A DNA stretch of 5,295 nt from Desulfobulbaceae bacterium (lineage in GTDB: Bacteria > Desulfobacterota > Desulfobulbia > Desulfobulbales > Desulfocapsaceae): NCBI GenBank assembly GCA_027067035.1, contig JAMOMO010000269.1, positions 1-5,295 of the forward strand, written 5' to 3'. The notes under the pieces are model-generated. The model searched no databases, was not told where the DNA came from, and saw only the letters and a program-made list of their open reading frames with translations. Shown here in pieces: positions 1 through 5,295 of the stretch. Every line of letters starts with the position of its first letter. Position 1 is the first letter of the stretch. A program made the position numbers and the translations under genes.

Positions 1-2
1 GA

Positions 3-560
3 AACCTCAACCCGCTCTCACTCCTGACGCCCCTGAAATCAAACGATGATTACACCTTCACCCATGTCATCAATGTCTGCATACTGACCATGGCCCAGGC
101 GGAATCCCTCGGCTTTAAGGATCAGAATCTCTATGACATAGGCATCACGGCAACACTCTATGATATCGGTAAAAGTTTTATTCCGGAGGAGATCTTAAAC
201 AAGGCCGGACCATTGGACACACAGGAGCAGGAAACGGTGAAGGAACACTCAGCCAAAGGTGCCGAATACCTGCTCGGTATCGCCGAGGCGCCAAAGCTTG
301 CGGTGCTGGCAGCTCTTGAACATCATATTCGTTTTGACGGCGGCGGCTACCCTGATATCGGCAGGCGATGGAAGACAAACATTGTGAGTCAGATGATTGC
401 AGTGGCAGACACCTATGATGCCATGCGCTGTCAACGCCCCTACCGCAGACCAAATTCTGAACAGATAATAAAGGAACTTCTCGGCAGGGAGAAGGGGAAA
501 CTCTTCAACCCGTTTCTGGTGGATAATTTTCTGTCCCTGCTCTCACGCAACAGAGACTGA
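3..560 (+). CDS. HD-GYP domain protein, C-terminal part, with degenerate HD dyad (YD)
   Basis: Partial gene: the reading frame is open from the first complete codon, so the N-terminus lies outside the window. The ATG at 90 is internal, because family sequence (DDYTFTHVINV) precedes it and no Shine-Dalgarno sequence does. About 185 residues are visible. HD-GYP domains hydrolyse cyclic di-GMP with a two- or three-metal centre. Visible in order are the first metal His (TFTHVINV, codon 63-65), LYDIGK where LHDIGK is expected, the His in VKEHSAKG, the HH pair and GYP loop in LEHHIRFDGGGYP, the Asp in AVADTYDAM, the RPYRRP turn, and a C-terminal helix ending LLSRNRD. Only the HD histidine is missing: codon 159-161 is TAT, one transition from CAT. 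The same LYDIG pentapeptide occurs nine residues earlier. The fold and family are clear. Catalytic activity is uncertain and substrate specificity is inferred from the family. The gene converges on mltG and is not co-transcribed with it. Confidence 0.88.
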   Translation, partial: NLNPLSLLTPLKSNDDYTFTHVINVCILTMAQAESLGFKDQNLYDIGITATLYDIGKSFIPEEILNKAGPLDTQEQETVKEHSAKGAEYLLGIAEAPKLAVLAALEHHIRFDGGGYPDIGRRWKTNIVSQMIAVADTYDAMRCQRPYRRPNSEQIIKELLGREKGKLFNPFLVDNFLSLLSRNRD

Positions 561-600
561 ACAGGACCCGATTCCGTGACGGGACTCTGACAGCCGGCGG

Positions 601-630
601 GATAACAGTATCGTGACAATATCAGTTATC
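601..630. repeat. Imperfect inverted repeat between convergent genes (possible weak terminator)
   Basis: The arms GATAAC (601-606) and GTTATC (625-630) are perfectly complementary, and a few further pairs can form inside with a mismatch and a bulge. The repeat sits in the 97-base gap between two convergent genes, where a bidirectional terminator would be expected. It is AT-rich and no T-run follows directly on either strand. The nearest T-run on the + strand (652-659) starts about 20 bases later and overlaps the mltG stop codon. I therefore call it only an inverted repeat with possible transcription-end function. Confidence 0.25.
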
Positions 631-657
631 CTGCAGGTCCTCCCTCACAGCTTTTTT

Positions 658-1704
658 TTATTTTCTCTTTCTCGATCTCTGATACTTGTAAACAGCCCTG
701 TTATGCTCCCGCAGCGACTTCGAGAAGTAGTGGCTGCCGTCATTCTTGGAGACAAAGTAGAGGAAACTGCTCTCCTCGGGATGCAGTACCGCCAGAAGCG
801 CAGCCTTCCCGGGGTTGGAGATGGGGGCTACCGGCAATCGTTTGAGGGTATAGGTGTTGTAGGGGGTGGGAGTGCGCAGGTCCCTGCGGCTCAGTTTTCC
901 GGAAAATCCCTCAATTCCGTACATGACGGTGGGATCTGACTGCATCCGCATTCCCTTTTTAAGGCGATTAAGGAAGACTCCGGCTATGAGTGGACGCTCA
1001 CTGGCCTTTGCAGTCTCTTTCTCCACCATTGAGGCCAGAATAAGGACCTCGTAATCCGTGAGCCCCATGGGGGCCGGCACCTTGATGGACTCCCACACTT
1101 CAAAGAAGTGACGTACCTGCATCCGGAGCAGGTCGGAAGTTGTCTGTCCCTTGCGGGTAAGATAATAGGTATCCGGATAAAGATATCCCTCCAGACTCCT
1201 GCGGGATTCAAGACCCAGGCTTTTTAAAAAGACGGGGTCCCGTGCAAGACGGATAAATTCATCCGGATCGCACCAGCCGTCTTCTGCAAACACCTCTGCA
1301 ATCTGAGTAATGGTCAGCCCTTCACGGATGGTGATGGCATGCTGAATGGCCTTTGCAGAAGCCAGCTCTTTGAGGATTTCCTGCGGGGTCTGACCACGGT
1401 GCAGGGCAAACTCACCGGCCTGGAGTTTTGATGCAATACCCAGATAACGTGCCAGCAGAGGAAAGCGGATATCGTCGGGTACCAGCCCCGCATCGGCAAG
1501 GATGCTGTTGATCTCCTTGACAGAAACCCCGAGAGGAATGATAACGGTTACGGTCTCTGTTTTCTCTCCATCCGCCGCCTGGCTGGCAAACTGCACAAAC
1601 CATCCGGCCAGGCCCAGCGCCGCCATAAAACAGCAAAGGACCATCACAAGGATGATCCTTTTACCGCTGCAGCAGCCGGAGGAATTCTGTATCTCTGTTG
1701 TCAT
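658..1704 (-). CDS. mltG: Endolytic murein transglycosylase MltG (YceG-like)
   Basis: MltG is an inner-membrane lytic transglycosylase that cleaves nascent peptidoglycan strands and is thought to set glycan length. The product has 348 residues, close to the 340 of E. coli MltG. Residues 1-15 are a short cytoplasmic tail and about 16-40 form one membrane segment. About 50-115 match the LysM-like subdomain (IPLGVSVKEI, LQAGEFAL, TPQEILKEL). The catalytic YceG domain follows. It shows EGYLYPDTY (172-180), ILASMVEKET (222-231) whose first Glu, E228, matches E. coli E218, MQSDPTVMYG (254-263), TPYNTY (280-285), PISNPG (294-299), LYFVSKNDGSHYFS and EHNRAVYKY. The usual LPPGPI reads LPVAPI here, a small departure. 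The ATG at 1704 lies nine bases after the lon stop and has only a weak purine-rich stretch upstream, made by the Lys codons ending lon, so translational coupling is likely. The C-terminus is very basic (RSRKRK). Confidence 0.97.
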   Translation of the reverse strand: MTTEIQNSSGCCSGKRIILVMVLCCFMAALGLAGWFVQFASQAADGEKTETVTVIIPLGVSVKEINSILADAGLVPDDIRFPLLARYLGIASKLQAGEFALHRGQTPQEILKELASAKAIQHAITIREGLTITQIAEVFAEDGWCDPDEFIRLARDPVFLKSLGLESRRSLEGYLYPDTYYLTRKGQTTSDLLRMQVRHFFEVWESIKVPAPMGLTDYEVLILASMVEKETAKASERPLIAGVFLNRLKKGMRMQSDPTVMYGIEGFSGKLSRRDLRTPTPYNTYTLKRLPVAPISNPGKAALLAVLHPEESSFLYFVSKNDGSHYFSKSLREHNRAVYKYQRSRKRK

Positions 1705-1713
1705 CAGCCGCTG

Positions 1714-4113
1714 TTACTTCTTCTTATCCTTTTTTATGGAACCGTTAAAGGCAATTGCAACCACCTCATCCATATCCTTCACGGGATAGAACGTCATTTT
1801 CTTACGGATTTCAGAAGGTATTTCAACCAGATCCTTCTCGTTCTGAGCCGGAATAATCACCGTGGTGAGATCGGCACGCACTGCGGCCAGTGCCTTTTCT
1901 TTCAGGCCGCCGATGGGCAGTACCCGGCCCCGCAGCGTCACCTCACCCGTCATGGCAAGTTTTTTCGCCACTTTCTTCCCGGTGATGGCGGAATAGATGG
2001 CTGTGGCCATGGTGATTCCCGCTGATGGTCCATCTTTGGGGATGGCCCCGGCAGGAACATGGACATGGATATCATGCTTGTCAAAATAGCCCTCTTTCAC
2101 CCCGAGATCATCGCAGCGGCTGCGACAATAGGTGAGCGCCGCCTGCACGGACTCTTTCATCACATCGCCCAGCTGTCCGGTGAGGGTCATCTTCCCCTTT
2201 CCGGGCATGATGTTCACCTCAATCTGGAGAATCTCACCACCAACCTCGGTCCAGGCAAGTCCTGTGACAAGGCCGGGTTGATACAGGGACTCAAGCTCGG
2301 ACTCAGGTATTGTTTTCGGCGGTCCAAGATAGCGGTCAAGGGTATTGCGACTGATGGAGTAGGGCCCCTTTCCACCTTCGGCAATCTTTCTTGCCACCTT
2401 CCGGCAGATCTTGCCGATTTCACGCTCCAGATTACGCAGGCCCGCCTCATGGGTGTAATGACTGACAATATATTCCAGGGCACCGTCTGCAAAACGCAGA
2501 TGACGGGGCTTGATACCATTTTCTTTTATCTGACGGGGCAGAAGATACTTATTTGCAATGACAACTTTTTCTTCCAGGGTATAGCCGGAGAGTTCAATGA
2601 TCTCCATTCGGTCAAGGAGCGGACCGGGGATGGTATCATATCTGTTGGCCGTGGTGATGAACATCACCTTTGAAAGATCAAAGGGCATATTCATGTAGTG
2701 ATCAGAGAACTCAAAATTCTGCTCCGGATCAAGTACCTCAAGAAGTGCAGATGATGGGTCGCCACGATAATCAGATCCTATCTTGTCGATTTCATCCATC
2801 ATGAAAATCGGGTTGTTGGAACCGACGGACTTTAATCCCTGGAGAATTCTGCCAGGCATGGCTCCGATATAGGTACGCCTGTGCCCACGAATTTCCGCCT
2901 CATCACGCATTCCACCAAGTGACAGCCGATAGAATTTCCTGCCCATGGCCCGGGCAATGGACTGGCCCAGTGAGGTCTTTCCCACACCCGGAGGACCGAC
3001 AAAACAGAGGATGGGCCCTTTGGTTTCAGGGTTCAACTTCCGTACGGCGAGGTATTCAAGTATCCGCTCCTTGATTTTATCAAGACCAAAATGATCATCA
3101 TCAAGCACGCCTTTGGCAGCCTTGAGATCAAGCTGGTCTTTGGTCCCCTTTTTCCAGGGAAGATCAAGAATCCAGTCGATATAGGTGCGGATAATGGTTG
3201 CCTCCGAAGAGTCCGGATGCATCATCTCCATGCGGCCAATCTGTTTTTTTGCCTCTTTGCGCACAGGTTTGGGCATCTTGGTCTTCTTCAGCTTACGCAG
3301 CAGATCATCGATCTCCTGACCGCGCTCATCACCATCACCAAGTTCCTTCTGCAGCGCATGGAGCTGTTCACGCAGGTAGTACTCACGCTGGGATTTACTC
3401 ATCTCCTCTTTGGCATCAGACTGAATCTTTGCCTGGACCGTCGAGACTTCGAGTTCCTTGGTGAGCAGTTCATTCACCAGTTTCAGCCGTTTTATGGGAT
3501 CGATCTCTTCCAGTATGGCCTGGGACTCCGTGATCTTGAGACGGAGATTGGAACCAACAAGATCGGCAAGCCGGCCGGGCTCTTCAATGTTGTTGATTAT
3601 CATCATGAGATCGGCGGAGAGGATTCCACGCAGAGACATGATCTTTTCTGTCTGTTCGCGAACGGTGCGCATCAGTGCCTCTGTGGCCACGTCCGTCACT
3701 CCGGACTCCTCCTCCACAATGGGCTTGATCTTCACCAGGCTGTACGGCTCGGTCTGTATATACTTTTTCACCTTGGCCTTGGAGACCGCCTGCACCAGGA
3801 CCTTGAGTCTGCCATCGGGGAGTTTAAGGGTCCGCATAACCATGCATACCATTCCCACGTTATACAGATCTTCAGGCTCCGGATTATCCCGGGTGGCATC
3901 TTTCTGGGTGAGCAGCATAAGGAGCTTGTCACCTTCGAGGGCTGCATTGACGGCCGCAACAGAACTTGGGCGTCCCACAAAGAGGGGAATGATCATATAA
4001 TTAAAGACAACCACGTCCCGAACGGCCATCATCGGCAACTCATTGGGGATGACCATATCTTCATGGTCAGTAAAATCGTCCATGCCTATGGATAAAGAAT
4101 CGTTAAAATCCAC
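1714..4113 (-). CDS. lon: ATP-dependent serine protease Lon
   Basis: Lon is a soluble homohexameric AAA+ protease that unfolds and degrades damaged and regulatory proteins. The product has 799 residues (E. coli 784). About 22-215 form the substrate-binding N domain (LPMMAVRDVVVF onward), and about 220-300 are helical and coiled (REYYLREQLHALQKELG). The AAA+ module has Walker A GPPGVGKT (373-380), Walker B IFMMDEID (436-443), sensor-1 TTAN with N490, arginine finger R502 in LLDRME, and sensor-2 R560 in GLRNLER. The protease domain starts near 615 and has catalytic S697 in PKDGPSAG and K740 in GGLKEKALAA, 43 residues apart as in E. coli S679/K722. All catalytic features are present, so this is a complete LonA. 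The GTG start at 4113-4111 is chosen because AGGAGG lies five bases upstream; the in-frame ATG at 4083 has no such site. The gene ends in a Lys-rich tail (KKDKKK). mltG follows after nine bases. Confidence 0.98.
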   Translation of the reverse strand: MDFNDSLSIGMDDFTDHEDMVIPNELPMMAVRDVVVFNYMIIPLFVGRPSSVAAVNAALEGDKLLMLLTQKDATRDNPEPEDLYNVGMVCMVMRTLKLPDGRLKVLVQAVSKAKVKKYIQTEPYSLVKIKPIVEEESGVTDVATEALMRTVREQTEKIMSLRGILSADLMMIINNIEEPGRLADLVGSNLRLKITESQAILEEIDPIKRLKLVNELLTKELEVSTVQAKIQSDAKEEMSKSQREYYLREQLHALQKELGDGDERGQEIDDLLRKLKKTKMPKPVRKEAKKQIGRMEMMHPDSSEATIIRTYIDWILDLPWKKGTKDQLDLKAAKGVLDDDHFGLDKIKERILEYLAVRKLNPETKGPILCFVGPPGVGKTSLGQSIARAMGRKFYRLSLGGMRDEAEIRGHRRTYIGAMPGRILQGLKSVGSNNPIFMMDEIDKIGSDYRGDPSSALLEVLDPEQNFEFSDHYMNMPFDLSKVMFITTANRYDTIPGPLLDRMEIIELSGYTLEEKVVIANKYLLPRQIKENGIKPRHLRFADGALEYIVSHYTHEAGLRNLEREIGKICRKVARKIAEGGKGPYSISRNTLDRYLGPPKTIPESELESLYQPGLVTGLAWTEVGGEILQIEVNIMPGKGKMTLTGQLGDVMKESVQAALTYCRSRCDDLGVKEGYFDKHDIHVHVPAGAIPKDGPSAGITMATAIYSAITGKKVAKKLAMTGEVTLRGRVLPIGGLKEKALAAVRADLTTVIIPAQNEKDLVEIPSEIRKKMTFYPVKDMDEVVAIAFNGSIKKDKKK

Positions 4114-4118
4114 AAAAA

Positions 4119-4124
4119 CCTCCT
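4119..4124 (-). promoter_or_regulatory. Shine-Dalgarno site of lon (AGGAGG)
   Basis: On the minus strand AGGAGG, extended to AGGAGGT, is followed by five T residues and then GTG. This is a near-perfect match to the 16S rRNA tail. It decides the GTG start over the in-frame ATG ten codons downstream and implies strong translation initiation. Confidence 0.9.
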
Positions 4125-4146
4125 GATATCAAAAACAGAAAAATCT

Positions 4147-4152
4147 ATTATA
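4147..4152 (-). promoter_or_regulatory. Candidate sigma70 -10 element for lon
   Basis: The minus strand has a perfect TATAAT here. Transcription would start near 4140, giving a leader of about 27 bases before the GTG, which suits a gene with its own Shine-Dalgarno site. The -35 region is poor: the best options are TTTACG (4177-4172) at 19 bases or TTACGT (4176-4171) at 18 bases. A better -35 hexamer, TTGACT (4198-4193), is 40 bases away, too far to pair with this -10. It could belong to a second promoter with a weak -10. I see no CIRCE element and no sigma32-type promoter reading toward lon. Confidence 0.45.
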
Positions 4153-4237
4153 CTTATATTTGTCACAGAAACGTAAACACTGCCATTATTGAAGTCAAGC
4201 CGACAATCACTCTCAGACTGGACTGACTCCCTTTTTT

Positions 4238-4266
4238 CTTGAATATTTCCCTGTTTTCCTCCATAC
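4238..4266 (+). promoter_or_regulatory. Possible sigma32-like promoter toward the GlmU-like gene
   Basis: CTTGAA (4238-4243) is followed after 15 bases by CTCCATAC (4259-4266). The E. coli heat-shock consensus is CTTGAA, 11-16 bases, then CCCCATNT, so the -35 fits fully and the -10 has two mismatches. It points toward the gene at 4324, not toward lon. A 29-base pattern with mismatches can arise by chance in AT-rich DNA, so this is only a candidate. A TATTAT hexamer at 4286-4291 is an alternative -10 but lacks a good -35. Confidence 0.22.
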
Positions 4267-4311
4267 TGAAGTCCTTCATTGTCCATATTATTACTTTATC
4301 CTGTTTTTCCT

Positions 4312-4317
4312 GGAGAG
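4312..4317 (+). promoter_or_regulatory. Shine-Dalgarno site of the GlmU-like gene (GGAGAG)
   Basis: GGAGAG lies six bases before the ATG at 4324. It supports that start over the in-frame TTG at 4279, which would add 15 residues with no family resemblance and would begin upstream of this ribosome binding site. Confidence 0.8.
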
Positions 4318-4323
4318 AAAAGA

Positions 4324-5124
4324 ATGTTAAGCACAAAATCCTTTTTTGATCTTTCCGACTTCCCGCATCAGTCACTTTTTGATGCCGACAAACCGGTGTG
4401 GGAGGCACTGAACAACCTGAAGAGTTACATGGATTCACACAGCTATCCGGAGCCTGACAGGAAGCTTATCCCCAACGCCACCCCCCTTACCCGGACCATC
4501 GTCTACCACGGAAACAGTTTTATCCCGGCCAGTGACTGTTTAATTGAATTTGGCGATACCACCAAGGGGAAACTGCGGGTGGTCAGAGAAGGTGAAGAAC
4601 TCACCGGGGCGGCAGTGATTATGGCTGGAGCCATCATCATCGGCGAGCAGATAGATATCGGAGAAGGGGCACTGGTTGAAGGCGGAGCCCTGATAAAGTC
4701 TCCTGCAATCATCGGTGACTACACCGAAATCAGACAGGGAGCGTACCTGCGCGGCTACTGTCTCACCGGCAGGAGATGTGTTGTGGGACACACCACAGAA
4801 GTAAAACACTCTATTTTTCTCAATGATGCCAAAGCAGGTCACTTTGCCTACCTGGGCGATTCCATTCTTGGTCAGGATGCAAACCTGGGTGCCGGCACCA
4901 AATTTGCCAATCTCAAATTTCTCGGCGGCACGGTCTCAATCCGGACCGAAGACGGAACCGTGGACACCGGACGCCGGAAATTCGGGGCAATTCTGGGCGA
5001 CCACGCCCAGACAGGCTGCAACTCTGTCACCAACCCCGGAACAGTGATCGGCCAGGGGGGGATTCTCATGCCGAACACCACAGCGGCATCCGGATACCAC
5101 CCGCCCAAAAAAGTTATTCGCTGA
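4324..5124 (+). CDS. Stand-alone GlmU-like left-handed beta-helix acyltransferase homologue
   Basis: The product has 266 residues. It resembles the acetyltransferase half of GlmU and sugar-nucleotidyltransferase-linked beta-helices, but the N-terminal nucleotidyltransferase domain is absent. Residues 1-70 are a helical lead-in (FFDLSDF, VWEALNNLKSYM). About 95-195 form hexapeptide-repeat coils (IIIGEQIDIGEGALVEGGAL, then AIIGDYTEIRQGAYLRG). KAGHFAYLGDS (170-180) and NLGAGT (187-192) match GlmU AGHLTYLGD and NIGAGT, so H173, Y176 and N187 align with the GlmU catalytic His and nearby active-site residues. R137 and K161 also sit at GlmU-like sugar-binding positions. RRKFGAILGDHAQTGCNS (217-234) and NPGTVIGQGG complete the helix before a short tail. 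Such proteins are often annotated as UDP-N-acetylglucosamine pyrophosphorylase; nothing here supports pyrophosphorylase activity. Acyl transfer to a sugar or nucleotide sugar is an inference, and the substrate is unknown. The gene is divergent from lon and starts with its own ribosome binding site. Confidence 0.9.
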   Translation: MLSTKSFFDLSDFPHQSLFDADKPVWEALNNLKSYMDSHSYPEPDRKLIPNATPLTRTIVYHGNSFIPASDCLIEFGDTTKGKLRVVREGEELTGAAVIMAGAIIIGEQIDIGEGALVEGGALIKSPAIIGDYTEIRQGAYLRGYCLTGRRCVVGHTTEVKHSIFLNDAKAGHFAYLGDSILGQDANLGAGTKFANLKFLGGTVSIRTEDGTVDTGRRKFGAILGDHAQTGCNSVTNPGTVIGQGGILMPNTTAASGYHPPKKVIR

Positions 5125-5148
5125 AAAACAGCCGTTACCATTGCTTCC

Positions 5149-5171
5149 CCGGAATCCGTGAGGAATTCCGG
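5149..5171. repeat. Hairpin downstream of the GlmU-like gene
   Basis: CCGGAAT (5149-5155) and ATTCCGG (5165-5171) form a perfect 7-bp stem with a 9-base loop, starting 25 bases after the stop codon. No T-run follows, so it is not a standard intrinsic terminator. It could stabilise the 3' end of the message. Confidence 0.4.
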
Positions 5172-5172
5172 C

Positions 5173-5231
5173 AACAGGCTCCATCAGATAGTGACCATAC
5201 ACCTCTTCATCTAAACAGCAGCCTGTTTTTT
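5173..5231 (+). terminator. Candidate rho-independent terminator of the GlmU-like gene
   Basis: Two overlapping structures end in the same T-run (5226-5231). The short one pairs AAACAG (5213-5218) with CTGTTT (5223-5228) around a 4-base loop. The long one pairs AACAGGCT (5173-5180) with AGCCTGTT (5220-5227), a perfect 8-bp stem with a 39-base loop. The short hairpin is AT-rich and uses part of the T-run, and the long one has a large loop, so neither is ideal. Position and T-run support an end of transcription here. I see no gene from 5125 to the window end. Confidence 0.45.
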
Positions 5232-5295
5232 CCACTCCGGGCTGCGGTGTCGGTCTGCTGATGCCTGCTGCCGGTGGCAACACGTCCCATTGCCG

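Noticed and set aside
90..560. HD-GYP gene as a complete 156-residue protein starting at ATG 90
   Set aside because: Conserved family sequence, including a metal-binding His, is encoded in the same open frame before it, and no ribosome binding site precedes the ATG.
652..661. T-run as an intrinsic terminator for the HD-GYP gene
   Set aside because: No stable GC-rich hairpin directly precedes it, and the run is explained by the AAA-rich codons and TAA stop at the end of mltG on the other strand.
613..939. Plus-strand open frame overlapping the 3' end of mltG
   Set aside because: It is codon-aligned antisense to mltG, has no ribosome binding site, and has a low-complexity hydrophobic start from the T-rich stretch at the mltG end. 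It is a shadow.
3091..4095. Long open frame (334 codons) on the plus strand, antisense to lon, with another of 204 codons at 2059-2673
   Set aside because: Both are codon-aligned with lon on the opposite strand, where stops arise only from TTA, CTA or TCA codons that lon rarely uses. That explains the openness. Neither has a recognisable product, while lon is unambiguous.
4279..4323. TTG start giving a 281-residue version of the GlmU-like protein
   Set aside because: The ATG at 4324 has GGAGAG six bases upstream, and the added 15 residues are encoded across that ribosome binding site.
4936..5283. Minus-strand open frame of 115 codons crossing the end of the window's last gene
   Set aside because: It lies mostly antisense to the GlmU-like gene, has a composition skewed to Gly, Pro and Cys, and resembles no known family. 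I cannot support it as a gene.
5232..5295. GC-rich tail of the window as a possible tRNA or start of a new gene
   Set aside because: I see no cloverleaf arms, no T-loop consensus, and no ribosome binding site with an open frame. Too little sequence is present to call anything.

Overview
The window shows a compact bacterial chromosomal segment with roughly balanced base composition. It holds four protein genes and no sign of mobile DNA, RNA genes or CRISPR. The protein subtypes suggest an anaerobic deltaproteobacterium of the Desulfobulbales/Desulfobacterota kind: a Lon of the 'MAVRDVVVF' type, an HD-GYP protein with a 'DDYTFTHVINV' entry helix, and a stand-alone GlmU-like left-handed beta-helix protein. 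That assignment is family-level recall, not a search result.

Layout, left to right. (1) Positions 3-560 (+) are the C-terminal part of an HD-GYP domain protein that starts before the window. Its GYP loop is intact, but the first residue of the HD dyad is Tyr instead of His. (2) Positions 561-657 are a short convergent intergenic stretch with a weak inverted repeat. (3) Positions 658-1704 (-) encode MltG, the endolytic murein transglycosylase. (4) Positions 1714-4113 (-) encode the ATP-dependent protease Lon, starting at GTG behind a perfect Shine-Dalgarno sequence. lon and mltG lie 9 bases apart and look like a lon-mltG operon. (5) Positions 4114-4323 are an AT-rich divergent promoter region. 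(6) Positions 4324-5124 (+) encode a 266-residue hexapeptide-repeat protein that resembles the acetyltransferase half of GlmU but lacks the nucleotidyltransferase half. (7) Positions 5125-5295 are non-coding as far as I can see, with a candidate terminator near 5173-5231.

Lon handles protein quality control and regulated proteolysis in the cytoplasm. MltG cuts nascent glycan strands at the inner membrane. The divergent GlmU-like protein may act on a nucleotide sugar or another acyl acceptor. The HD-GYP protein belongs to a c-di-GMP phosphodiesterase family, but with this substitution it may be altered or only a sensor. The window is mostly housekeeping. The two points most worth following are the HD-to-YD change and the uncharacterised stand-alone GlmU-like protein. 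I found no convincing previously undescribed system.
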